From Flavobacteriaceae bacterium (GTDB taxonomy: Bacteria > Bacteroidota > Bacteroidia > Flavobacteriales > Flavobacteriaceae): a DNA stretch of 36,436 bases. Of this stretch, positions 17,088 through 24,226 are shown one piece after another (position 1 is the first letter of the stretch; every line of letters starts with the position of its first letter). Both the position numbers and the translations under genes were made by a program. A model generated the notes under the pieces. The model saw only the letters and a program-made list of their open reading frames with translations, was not told the DNA's origin and did no database searches. The stretch lies in NCBI GenBank assembly GCA_013001965.1, contig JABDLA010000102.1:1-36436 (forward strand), written 5' to 3'.

Positions 17088-17594
17088 TTAGTTTAAAGTT
17101 CTGAAGTATTCTAAAACGGCTCTGGCTTCTTCTTCTGTAAGATTTTGATTGGCCATTGGTGATCCATTGAATTCAATAAGTAACTTCTTGGCAAGAGGAT
17201 CATTTTTTACCATGCCTTCAGGGTCAAGGATCATATTCATGACCCATTCCGGAGTTCTTCTTTCTAAAATACCGTTTGGAGCAGGCCCAATGAATTTTTT
17301 ACCTATTCTATGACATGCCAAACACATTCTATCGTAAACATCTTTACCTTGGGCAGCCATTCCTTGGTCTATGGTTTCAGGCAAATCAAGCGAGCTAACA
17401 GGACCTACACCCTTATTGGTAAGATCTACAGTTAATGAGGCCAATTGTTCAGTCTCTTTTTTCTCAACTTTTTTAGTAGTTGGTTCACTCTTCAGTTTCA
17501 CCTTTGATTTTTCTTCTTTTTTATCTTCTCCGCCGCTACAGCTCAATGCTAAAAAGGCGAAGCTGATCATTATTAGTTTTAGTGTCGTTTTCAT
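17088..17594 (-). CDS. Class I c-type cytochrome lipoprotein, probable NosZ electron donor
   Basis: A 168-residue monohaem cytochrome: lipoprotein signal with lipid Cys19, a long charged Lys/Glu linker (about 22-50) that would let the domain reach out from the membrane, and a haem site CLACH at 91-95 followed by IGKKFIGP. The probable axial ligand is Met147 in GSPMANQNLTEEEARAVLEYF. It is the first gene of the operon that continues into FAS1 and nosZ. With no nosR or nosX in view, this is the best local candidate to feed electrons to the CuA site (inference). It also fits a general cytochrome c551-like donor. Confidence 0.92.
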   Translation of the reverse strand: MKTTLKLIMISFAFLALSCSGGEDKKEEKSKVKLKSEPTTKKVEKKETEQLASLTVDLTNKGVGPVSSLDLPETIDQGMAAQGKDVYDRMCLACHRIGKKFIGPAPNGILERRTPEWVMNMILDPEGMVKNDPLAKKLLIEFNGSPMANQNLTEEEARAVLEYFRTLN

Positions 17595-17613
17595 GATTTA
17601 TTGATTTATGGAA

Positions 17614-17621
17614 CAAATTTA
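17614..17621 (-). promoter_or_regulatory. -7 box of the nos operon promoter
   Basis: On the minus strand TAAATTTG matches TAnnTTTG exactly, ending 19 bases before the cytochrome c ATG. No TTG -33 box is found at the right distance, which fits an activator-dependent promoter (see the palindrome at 17644-17657). Confidence 0.68.
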
Positions 17622-17643
17622 AGAGGCAAAAAAGTGTTATAAA

Positions 17644-17657
17644 ATGACAAATATCAT
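17644..17657. promoter_or_regulatory. FNR/CRP-like palindrome between divergent nos and Rrf2 promoters
   Basis: ATGA-CAAATA-TCAT is a 4-6-4 inverted repeat similar in form to FNR/Dnr sites (TTGA-N6-TCAA); outer A/T pairs add to the symmetry. Its centre (17650.5) is about 41.5 bases from the predicted nos start (about 17609) and about 42.5 from the predicted Rrf2 start (about 17693), the class II activator distance for both. Confidence 0.5.
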
Positions 17658-17661
17658 ATTT

Positions 17662-17677
17662 AAGACAAATAAGTCTT
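17662..17677. promoter_or_regulatory. Possible Rrf2 operator
   Basis: AAGAC-AAATAA-GTCTT is a perfect 5-6-5 inverted repeat ending three bases before the -7 box of the Rrf2 gene, where a bound repressor would block its transcription. It is short and could arise by chance in AT-rich DNA. Confidence 0.38.
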
Positions 17678-17680
17678 TTA

Positions 17681-17688
17681 TATCTTTG
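17681..17688 (+). promoter_or_regulatory. -7 box of the Rrf2 regulator gene
   Basis: TATCTTTG matches TAnnTTTG exactly. It ends 21 bases before the ATG at 17710 and lies inside the longest reading frame, showing that the frame's far upstream ATG (17644) is not the true start. Confidence 0.68.
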
Positions 17689-17709
17689 AACAATCTTTTT
17701 ATTGAAATT

Positions 17710-18141
17710 ATGTTTTCAAATGCTTCTAAATATGCCATAAAAGCAGCTATTTTTTTAGCACTTCATACTGATAACAACTGCAAAATTACAGTTAAGGAAA
17801 TTGCTGAATCTATAAATGTTCCTCAGGCGTATATCGCAAAATTATTGCAGGAACTATCACGCAAGAATGTCATTTCTTCTGCCAAAGGCCCTAAAGGTGG
17901 GTTTTTTGTTAGTGAAGCCAATAAAAAGATTCCTTTAATTCAGATCATAACAGCATTAAATGCTGGTGAAAGAATGGATGAGTGCCTTTTAAGCCTTGAC
18001 AAATGTGACACCGAAAAACCTTGTCCGTTGCACAAATTTGCCTATCCATTGCGATCTCAACTCATTGCTAATTTGAGCAAGAAGACTATTGGAGAAATCT
18101 CAGATGAGGTGACCAAAGGAAAGGCCTTTCTTCCTCTTTAA
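17710..18141 (+). CDS. Rrf2-family Fe-S transcription regulator next to the nos operon
   Basis: A winged-helix regulator of the IscR/NsrR/RirA group, 143 residues from the ATG at 17710. The upstream ATG at 17644 is rejected because the gene's own -7 box lies between. The HTH spans about residues 24-66 (ITVKEIAESINVPQAYIAKLLQEL, then the wing GPKGGFFV). Three cysteines, C92-x6-C99-x5-C105, sit where Rrf2 proteins bind an Fe-S cluster. It is transcribed away from the cytochrome c-FAS1-nosZ operon, so sensing of NO, oxygen or iron to control nos expression is the likely role. Its stop overlaps the facing gene's stop by four bases. Confidence 0.9.
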   Translation: MFSNASKYAIKAAIFLALHTDNNCKITVKEIAESINVPQAYIAKLLQELSRKNVISSAKGPKGGFFVSEANKKIPLIQIITALNAGERMDECLLSLDKCDTEKPCPLHKFAYPLRSQLIANLSKKTIGEISDEVTKGKAFLPL

Positions 18142-18683
18142 AAATAGACTCTAATGAAAGGGATCCACGGATCGGCATAAATGCTTTTGTCCTCATCATA
18201 AAGTACATCATAACGAATTCCAACAGTGACATTTCCCGTTCGATAGCCAGCACCTAGGAATAAAGCGGGGTACCAATAAGTATCGTCTAAATTACTCACA
18301 AAATTCTCGTCGAAATTTCTATTAACATGCAATTGTTCGAATTCTGAAGACAATTGAATTTCCTGAATGGGATTGAATAAAGCCAAAATGCTGCCACCAA
18401 TTATTGTTGATTTATAGACGTCCTTACGCGTATTATACGTACCGTTTAATCCGATACCCATACCAAAATAATGGTTAAATTGATAGATTGCGCTCGGAGC
18501 CAGGGTTCCACTAAAGAAGCCATCTCCGAAACTAAGCCCGATACCACCACCAAAGCGCACATTATTCCAAAATTCGCCCGAAGATTTTTCAGGCTCAGAT
18601 TGGGCCAATACTCCCAATGAAAAAAGACCGCCAAACACCAATGGCAGAATAGTCTTCCTGAATTTGTTTAATGAATTTTTCAT
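18138..18683 (-). CDS. Small outer-membrane beta-barrel protein of unknown function
   Basis: A 181-residue protein with a Sec signal (cleavage after VLAQ, near residue 28) followed by alternating strands such as FGGGIGLSFGD, YFGMGIGLNGTYN, IQLSSEFEQL and VTVGIRYDVLY, and a C-terminal aromatic (IRVYF), as in outer-membrane barrels of about eight strands. It is divergent from sucA. Homologues in flavobacterial genomes have, as I recall, sometimes carried the label alpha-ketoglutarate decarboxylase; nothing in this sequence supports an enzyme, and the label probably reflects the neighbour. Function unknown. Confidence 0.8.
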   Translation of the reverse strand: MKNSLNKFRKTILPLVFGGLFSLGVLAQSEPEKSSGEFWNNVRFGGGIGLSFGDGFFSGTLAPSAIYQFNHYFGMGIGLNGTYNTRKDVYKSTIIGGSILALFNPIQEIQLSSEFEQLHVNRNFDENFVSNLDDTYWYPALFLGAGYRTGNVTVGIRYDVLYDEDKSIYADPWIPFIRVYF

Positions 18684-18753
18684 GAGTTATTTCAAAGAAA
18701 TTTTAATGAAGTCATAAATATAGCAAAACCACACCTAATTTTGTCAAAAGTTG

Positions 18754-18761
18754 TACTTTTG
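18754..18761 (+). promoter_or_regulatory. -7 box of the sucAB operon
   Basis: TACTTTTG matches TAnnTTTG. It ends 38 bases before the ATG at 18800; the leader ends in TTAAAAACATA, the A-rich ribosome-binding style of flavobacteria. No clear -33 box. Confidence 0.6.
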
Positions 18762-18799
18762 TATAAATTTTGTTGGAACCCCACAGTGTTAAAAACATA

Positions 18800-21559
18800 A
18801 TGGATAAATATTCCTTTTTAAATGCCGCGCACACAGCCTATTTCGCTGAGCTATATGACCAATATCTTAAAGACCCCGATTCTATTGAACCAAGCTGGAG
18901 AGCCTTTTTTCAAGGTTACGATTTTGGCGCAGAAAATTATGGTCTTGACGGGGAGATTGTTGAAGGTGTTACAACACAAATTCCTGAACATGTTCAGAAG
19001 GAATTCCAGGTTGTTAAACTCATAGATGGCTATAGAACCCGTGGCCATTTATTTACTAAGACCAATCCCGTTCGTGATCGCCGGAAATATGAACCAACAT
19101 TGGACATTTCTAATTTCGGACTTGATCAAAATGATCTGAATACCGTATTCAATGCCGGAGAAATTTTAGGGATCGGTGCAAAATCGTTAAGGCAAATCAT
19201 AGATCATCTTGAGGCGATTTATTGCGATGCCATTGGTATTGAGTATATGTACATCAGGCAGCCTGAAGAAATTACCTGGATCCAGAACAAGTTGAACAGC
19301 AATGACAATAAGACCCAGTTCACAGCTGATGAAAAAAAATACATTCTCAAAAAACTGAATGAAGCAGTTTCTTTTGAAACGTTTTTACATACAAAGTATG
19401 TCGGACAAAAACGATTTTCTTTAGAGGGTGGTGAGTCATTGATTCCAGCACTGGATGCCGTCATTGAAAAAGCAGCAGGATATGGCGTGGAAGAATTTGT
19501 GATGGGAATGGCGCATCGCGGTCGATTGAGTACGCTTACCAATATTTTTGGGAAATCGGCCAAAGACATTTTTAGTGAATTTGACGGTAAGGATTATGAA
19601 GAGGAAATTTTCGATGGGGATGTCAAGTACCATTTGGGGTGGACGAGTAATCGTAAGACGGATTCCGGTAAGAAAATAAACCTAAATATTGCCCCCAACC
19701 CTTCTCATTTAGAAACCGTGGGTGCTGTTGTTGAAGGTATAGCCAGGGCAAAACAAGATAAGAACCCCGATAAGGATCCTTCAAAAATATTACCGATTAT
19801 CGTCCATGGAGACGCCGCTATAGCAGGTCAGGGCCTGGTTTATGAAGTTGTTCAAATGGCTAAATTGGATGGGTATAAAACCAACGGTACGATTCATATT
19901 GTAGTGAACAATCAAATAGGATTTACGACCAACTATCTCGATGCCAGGTCGAGTATCTATTGTACCGACGTTGGAAAGGTGACCTTGTCGCCAGTACTTC
20001 ATGTGAATTCAGATGACGCTGAGGCTGTGGTACATGCCACCTTGTTTGCTCTTGATTTCCGAATGAATTTTAAACGGGATGTATTTATTGACCTGCTTGG
20101 TTACCGAAAATATGGGCATAATGAAGGAGATGAGCCTCGTTTTACGCAACCAAAGTTATATAAGGCTATTGCCAAGCATAAAAACCCAAGGGATATTTAT
20201 GCTGAAAAGTTGATTTCTGAAGGCATAATTGATTCGGATTATGTAAAAGGACTGGAAGCTGCATATAAGGCCTCGCTCGAAGAGGAGTTGGAAGATTCAA
20301 GGAAAGAGGATAAAACGGATATCACCGAATTCATGCAAAAGGAATGGCAGGATTTTGTCAGGGTTGTCGAAGATGAAATGATGCAGATCGTAGATACGAC
20401 CTATCCAAAAGACAAGCTATCTAAAATAGCAACAGTAATTTCCAGCTTACCTGAGAATAAAAAGTTTATTCGAAAAATTGAACGCCTGGTTCAATCGCGT
20501 CGAACCATGTTTGATGAAGACAAATTAGATTGGTCCATGGCAGAACATTTGGCCTATGGAAGCTTACTGGAAGAAGGCTATAATGTTAGAATTTCAGGGC
20601 AGGATGTGGAGCGTGGAACATTTTCTCATCGCCATGCTGTGGTAAAAGTTGAGGATAGTGAAGAAGAAGTTATTTTGCTGAATAACATTAGCGACGATCA
20701 GGGTAAATTTTACATATATAATTCCTTATTATCTGAATACGGCGTTGTTGGATTTGATTATGGCTATGCAATGGCGAGTCCGAATACCTTAACGATCTGG
20801 GAAGCACAATTTGGTGATTTCAGTAATGGTGCTCAAATCATGCTGGACCAATATATTTCTTCAGGGGAGGATAAATGGAAAACCCAAAATGGCTTGGTCA
20901 TGTTATTGCCCCACGGTTATGAAGGACAAGGCGCAGAGCATTCATCAGCACGGATGGAACGTTACCTGCAACTTTGTGCCAAGGACAATATGTTTGTCGC
21001 CGATTGTACTACTCCGGCCAATATGTATCATCTACTTCGGAAGCAAATGAAAGCCAATTTCCGGAAACCGCTCATTGTCTTTACACCCAAAAGCTTGTTG
21101 CGTCATCCAAAAGTCATCTCGACGGTCGATGAGTTTGCCAATGGTAGTTTTCAAATGCTCATAGATGATGAATCTGCCAGTCCGAAGACGATCAAAACCC
21201 TTGTATTTGTTACCGGAAAATTTTATTATGACCTCCTCGATGAAAGAGAGAAACTAAAGCGGAACGATGTGGCATTAGTTCGTTTGGAGCAATTGTTCCC
21301 TTTACCTAATAAGGCAATCAAGGACATTTTAGCAAAGTATACTAGTGCCGAAGATATAGTTTGGGCACAGGAAGAACCGAGAAATATGGGAGCCTATTCG
21401 TATGTGTTGATGAATTTACCGGAAGCTAAAACATTTCGAGCAGCAACACGCCGACCATATGGTGCGCCTGCCGCCGGAAGTTCCACGAGATCTAAAAGAC
21501 GCCATCAGGAAGTCATAGATTTTGTGTTTGATAAAACAGAAGACAATCAAAGAAAATAG
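18800..21559 (+). CDS. sucA: 2-oxoglutarate dehydrogenase E1 component
   Basis: Thiamine-diphosphate enzyme that decarboxylates 2-oxoglutarate in the citric acid cycle and passes the succinyl group to E2. I start at the ATG at 18800 (MDKYSFLNAAHTAYFAELYDQYL), which begins exactly at the conserved E1 N-terminus that binds E2; a longer frame opens with TTG at 18770. The 919 residues are a normal length. Visible motifs are FVMGMAHRGRLSTLTN, the ThDP motif HGDAAIAGQG to VVNNQIGFTTN (about 335-370), the transketolase-like YGYAMASPNTLTIWEAQFGDF and the C-terminal RPYGAPAAGSSTRSKRR. It precedes sucB by 25 bases in one operon. Confidence 0.97.
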   Translation: MDKYSFLNAAHTAYFAELYDQYLKDPDSIEPSWRAFFQGYDFGAENYGLDGEIVEGVTTQIPEHVQKEFQVVKLIDGYRTRGHLFTKTNPVRDRRKYEPTLDISNFGLDQNDLNTVFNAGEILGIGAKSLRQIIDHLEAIYCDAIGIEYMYIRQPEEITWIQNKLNSNDNKTQFTADEKKYILKKLNEAVSFETFLHTKYVGQKRFSLEGGESLIPALDAVIEKAAGYGVEEFVMGMAHRGRLSTLTNIFGKSAKDIFSEFDGKDYEEEIFDGDVKYHLGWTSNRKTDSGKKINLNIAPNPSHLETVGAVVEGIARAKQDKNPDKDPSKILPIIVHGDAAIAGQGLVYEVVQMAKLDGYKTNGTIHIVVNNQIGFTTNYLDARSSIYCTDVGKVTLSPVLHVNSDDAEAVVHATLFALDFRMNFKRDVFIDLLGYRKYGHNEGDEPRFTQPKLYKAIAKHKNPRDIYAEKLISEGIIDSDYVKGLEAAYKASLEEELEDSRKEDKTDITEFMQKEWQDFVRVVEDEMMQIVDTTYPKDKLSKIATVISSLPENKKFIRKIERLVQSRRTMFDEDKLDWSMAEHLAYGSLLEEGYNVRISGQDVERGTFSHRHAVVKVEDSEEEVILLNNISDDQGKFYIYNSLLSEYGVVGFDYGYAMASPNTLTIWEAQFGDFSNGAQIMLDQYISSGEDKWKTQNGLVMLLPHGYEGQGAEHSSARMERYLQLCAKDNMFVADCTTPANMYHLLRKQMKANFRKPLIVFTPKSLLRHPKVISTVDEFANGSFQMLIDDESASPKTIKTLVFVTGKFYYDLLDEREKLKRNDVALVRLEQLFPLPNKAIKDILAKYTSAEDIVWAQEEPRNMGAYSYVLMNLPEAKTFRAATRRPYGAPAAGSSTRSKRRHQEVIDFVFDKTEDNQRK

Positions 21560-21584
21560 AAATCAAAATATAAAAATCTAACCT

Positions 21585-22796
21585 ATGATTTTAGAAATGA
21601 AAGTTCCTTCACCGGGTGAATCCATAACAGAAGTAGAAATTGCTGAATGGTTGGTTTCCGATGGTGATTATGTTGAAAAGGATCAGGCAATAGCCGAGGT
21701 GGATAGTGACAAGGCCACGCTCGAATTGCCTGCCGAAGCTAGTGGAACGATTACACTTAAAGCCGAAGAAGGCGATGCTGTCGCTGTAGGTGAAGTGGTT
21801 TGTTTAATTGATACCAGTGCCGAAAAACCTGAAGGAGCTGCTGTTGTTGCAAAAGAATCTAAGAACGAAGCGAAGTCAGAGCAGCCTAAAGAATCAAAAC
21901 CGACATCTCAAACTTATGCCACCGGAACCGCAAGTCCGGCAGCCAAGAAAATATTAGCCGAAAAAAGCATTGATCCTGCACAAATAAATGGTTCGGGAAA
22001 GGACGGACGCATAACCAAAGAGGATGCCGTCAAAGCGGTCCCATCCATGGGTCAGGCGATCAACACAGATGGGCGCGGGGTTTCACGATCGAAATTATCG
22101 ATGTTAAGAAGAAAAGTGGCCGAGCGTTTGGTTTCTGCAAAAAATGAAACCGCCATGTTAACGACCTTCAATGAAGTTGATATGACGCCAATTTTCGAAC
22201 TTAGAAAAAAATATAAAGAAACATTTAAAGAGAAACATGGTGTAAGCCTTGGCTTTATGAGTTTCTTTACTCGGGCTGTTGTGAGAGCTCTACAGATGTA
22301 TCCTGCGGTAAATTCTATGATCGATGGCAAAGAAATGGTCAGCTATGACTTCTGCGACATCAGTATTGCAGTTTCAGGTCCTAAAGGCCTTATGGTCCCT
22401 GTGATCCGGAATGCGGAGACCCTAAGTTTTAAAGGGATTGAATCTGAAGTAAAGCGACTGGCCATTCGTGCTCGAGATGGCGAAATAACCGTTGATGAAA
22501 TGACAGGAGGCACCTTTACCATATCAAATGGCGGTGTTTTTGGCAGTATGCTGTCTACTCCAATTATCAATCCACCTCAGAGTGCCATTTTAGGCATGCA
22601 CAATATTGTTGAGCGTCCTGTTGCGATCGATGGTAAAGTTGAAATAAGGCCGGTGATGTACGTCGCCTTATCTTACGATCACCGCATAATTGATGGCAGA
22701 GAATCAGTTGGTTTTCTTGTTGCGGTGAAGGAGGCCCTGGAAAGCCCCGTTGATTTACTGATGGACAATGCGGTTGAAAAGGCACTAGAACTTTAA
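21585..22796 (+). CDS. sucB: Dihydrolipoyllysine succinyltransferase, E2 of 2-oxoglutarate dehydrogenase
   Basis: Transfers the succinyl group from the lipoyl arm to CoA. Domains in order: a lipoyl domain (residues 1-75) with the modified Lys43 in [10 protein letters not shown]; a Lys/Glu/Ala linker; an E3/E1-binding domain (about 115-150: [19 protein letters not shown], then [10 protein letters not shown]); and a catalytic domain ending in [16 protein letters not shown] with the catalytic His/Asp near residue 366. 403 residues is a standard SucB length. It is co-transcribed with sucA; lpd (E3) is not in the window. A strong terminator follows 12 bases after the stop. Confidence 0.97.
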   Translation: MILEMKVPSPGESITEVEIAEWLVSDGDYVEKDQAIAEVDSDKATLELPAEASGTITLKAEEGDAVAVGEVVCLIDTSAEKPEGAAVVAKESKNEAKSEQPKESKPTSQTYATGTASPAAKKILAEKSIDPAQINGSGKDGRITKEDAVKAVPSMGQAINTDGRGVSRSKLSMLRRKVAERLVSAKNETAMLTTFNEVDMTPIFELRKKYKETFKEKHGVSLGFMSFFTRAVVRALQMYPAVNSMIDGKEMVSYDFCDISIAVSGPKGLMVPVIRNAETLSFKGIESEVKRLAIRARDGEITVDEMTGGTFTISNGGVFGSMLSTPIINPPQSAILGMHNIVERPVAIDGKVEIRPVMYVALSYDHRIIDGRESVGFLVAVKEALESPVDLLMDNAVEKALEL

Positions 22797-22808
22797 ATGA
22801 AATTTCAT

Positions 22809-22844
22809 AAAAAAAGCGTAAAATAAAATTTACGCTTTTTTTTT
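22809..22844 (+). terminator. Terminator of the sucAB operon
   Basis: Stem GCGTAAA / TTTACGC (22816-22822 and 22829-22835), 6-base loop, extended by an A7 tract pairing with a T9 tract. The symmetric A and T runs could also make it work from the other side. Confidence 0.9.
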
Positions 22845-22845
22845 G

Positions 22846-22864
22846 AACCAATAATATATTGGTT
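22846..22864. repeat. 8-3-8 perfect inverted repeat
   Basis: AACCAATA-ATA-TATTGGTT, directly after the sucAB terminator. No promoter-like box is adjacent and the function is unknown. Confidence 0.65.
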
Positions 22865-22900
22865 ATCATATTAATGTAGTTCCCGGATTTTATTAATGCA

Positions 22901-22919
22901 ATTTGTTAGAGTAACAAAT
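22901..22919. repeat. 8-3-8 perfect inverted repeat
   Basis: ATTTGTTA-GAG-TAACAAAT, same geometry as the repeat at 22846-22864 but a different sequence. It resembles a dimeric regulator site in form. No gene starts nearby. Confidence 0.65.
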
Positions 22920-22932
22920 GGTGAAAAAATTG

Positions 22933-22963
22933 AAAGCTCTGAGCTACAAGAACCCAGAGCCTT
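22933..22963 (-). terminator. Probable terminator of the protease-response regulator transcript
   Basis: On the minus strand AAGGCTCTG pairs with CAGAGCTTT (9 bp with one G-U), 13-base loop, then CAATTTTTTC. It is 87 bases after the response-regulator stop. Confidence 0.55.
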
Positions 22964-23027
22964 CCTTAATTCTCCCTAAGAACTAATTAATAGCTTTGTA
23001 AATTTCTTGAATTTTTGAATACCAAAC

Positions 23028-23047
23028 AATACGTGACGTCACGTATT
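23028..23047. repeat. 20-base perfect palindrome just after the response-regulator gene
   Basis: Arms AATACGTGAC and GTCACGTATT with no spacer, three bases from the minus-strand stop at 23050. A T6 run follows on the plus strand. Its high local G+C and exact symmetry suit a regulator site or a compact hairpin; which one cannot be told. Confidence 0.7.
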
Positions 23048-23049
23048 TT

Positions 23050-23673
23050 TTACAGCAAATATTTCTGATTTTCCTTTGCCCAGATGAGAAGGCTATTTTG
23101 GTGATGGTCGAGATTGAGTTTCCTGATAATGTTTGATCGATGTTTTTCCACCGTTCGGTAAGAAATAAATAATTTCTCACCAATGTCTTTGGTTGTCATA
23201 TTTTGACAAACTAATTTCAGGATTTTCTTTTCGGTAACCGATAAAATATTCAGGTCAAGAATGTTTTCAGTAGAAACGTATTCCATTAAATCAGGGCTGA
23301 AATAGGACTCGCCATTATCTAAGGCCTTCAAACAATTTTCGATTTCCGAAAGCGCGAATTCCTTTAATATATAACCGTGAACATTAATCTCCTTAGCCCT
23401 TTTTAGGAGGTTACCGTCCTTTTCAAAAGTAATGAGAACGATTTTGGTTTTGACCCCATTCATCTTACAGGCTTCAGCGATTTCAAGTCCGCTCATAAAT
23501 GGCATTTTAATATCTAAAATGGCGATATCCGGATCATGTTTTAGGATGAGCTTAAGCGCTTCTTTACCGTCATTGGCCGAGTCTGTAACATTAAAGTTTT
23601 TTTCGGTTAAAAAATCTTTTAGGCCTTTTAAAATTAAAGGATGGTCATCAGCAATTATTATTGATGGTTGCAT
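23050..23673 (-). CDS. NarL/FixJ-family (LuxR-type HTH) response regulator, orphan
   Basis: A 207-residue two-component regulator. Receiver domain (1-120): acidic pair Asp9-Asp10, phospho-acceptor Asp54 in AILDIKMP, the Thr switch in VLITFEK and Lys in GYILKE. C-terminal LuxR-type HTH (about 142-200): LSVTEKKILKLVCQNMTTKDIGEKLFISYRTVEKHRSNI. No histidine kinase lies in the window. The gene follows the aspartic protease gene by 25 bases, so the two are probably co-transcribed; a shared role is only inferred. Confidence 0.93.
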   Translation of the reverse strand: MQPSIIIADDHPLILKGLKDFLTEKNFNVTDSANDGKEALKLILKHDPDIAILDIKMPFMSGLEIAEACKMNGVKTKIVLITFEKDGNLLKRAKEINVHGYILKEFALSEIENCLKALDNGESYFSPDLMEYVSTENILDLNILSVTEKKILKLVCQNMTTKDIGEKLFISYRTVEKHRSNIIRKLNLDHHQNSLLIWAKENQKYLL

Positions 23674-23698
23674 AGAGAGGGATTAAGTTGGCTATTAT

Positions 23699-24187
23699 TT
23701 ACAATTTAAGATATAAATATTTTTTCTCATAATCTATAATTGCCTTAGCTTTCTTTAAAATGTCGGTACCAATAATACCATTGACTGCTGGAACATTTAA
23801 ACTCTGAAGACCCGAATTGACATGCGATAAATTGAACAACACTATAACCGTTTTGGGGTGGCGCCATTTTCCAATCCTCAAATCATTTTTTTTCGAAATC
23901 TTTGAATCCATGTTCATCGCACCTGCGCCGGTAACCTTCACATCTGTTTCCTCAACCTGAAGTCCGAAATAATCATGCATATTTTCATCTACAAGGGTAT
24001 TTGAGGCTCCGGTATCAAGAATGAAACGGCCTAAATTATTATTGATCCGGGCCTTCATTTCGAAGTGATTGGTCTTGGTGAGTTTCAGTTTGATTTTTGT
24101 ATATCCTTCTTGTTCCAGAAAATCCTTCAGCAGCATCCCTTCAAATGGTATTGGTTGTGAATTAACGAAATTATTAAAATTATTCAT
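23699..24187 (-). CDS. Retropepsin-like aspartic protease domain protein (clan AA)
   Basis: A 162-residue single-lobe aspartic protease fold: the catalytic motif is FILDTGASNTLVD, and the second signature is NGIIGTDIL near the C-terminus. As in retropepsins, one DTG per chain implies a dimer. There is no signal peptide, so it is probably cytoplasmic. The true start may instead be the internal ATG at 24136 (MLLKDFLEQEGYTKIK), which better fits how such short proteins usually begin; I keep the longer form because both are ATG. The gene is divergent from tatD and upstream of the response regulator. Target unknown. Confidence 0.82.
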   Translation of the reverse strand: MNNFNNFVNSQPIPFEGMLLKDFLEQEGYTKIKLKLTKTNHFEMKARINNNLGRFILDTGASNTLVDENMHDYFGLQVEETDVKVTGAGAMNMDSKISKKNDLRIGKWRHPKTVIVLFNLSHVNSGLQSLNVPAVNGIIGTDILKKAKAIIDYEKKYLYLKL

Positions 24188-24214
24188 TTAATGAGGATTA
24201 TATTCAGCAAAGCT

Positions 24215-24222
24215 TATTTTTG
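24215..24222 (+). promoter_or_regulatory. -7 promoter box for tatD
   Basis: TATTTTTG ends four bases before the ATG at 24227, the same geometry as at 8853-8860. It predicts a transcript starting at or next to the start codon. Confidence 0.55.
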
Positions 24223-24226
24223 TCTC

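Noticed and set aside
10183-17594. Horizontal transfer of the nos cluster by a mobile element
   Set aside because: No integrase, transposase, flanking repeat or shift in base composition was seen. The tRNA-Ser gene is 8 kb away, with conserved housekeeping genes between.
17644-17709. An N-terminal extension of 22 residues on the Rrf2 protein
   Set aside because: The gene's -7 promoter box lies inside it, and Rrf2 proteins begin right before the helix-turn-helix, as does the ATG at 17710.
18138-18683. Enzyme label alpha-ketoglutarate decarboxylase for the small protein beside sucA
   Set aside because: The sequence is a secreted beta-barrel without a thiamine-diphosphate or other catalytic motif; the name probably came from its neighbour.
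23028-23047. The TGACGTCA core as a eukaryote-like CRE site
   Set aside because: A bacterial genome has no such factor; the match follows from the palindrome. It is kept only as an unexplained inverted repeat.
22983-23183. A 66-codon minus-strand frame crossing the 20-base palindrome
   Set aside because: It mostly overlaps the response-regulator gene in another frame and has no start context or motif.
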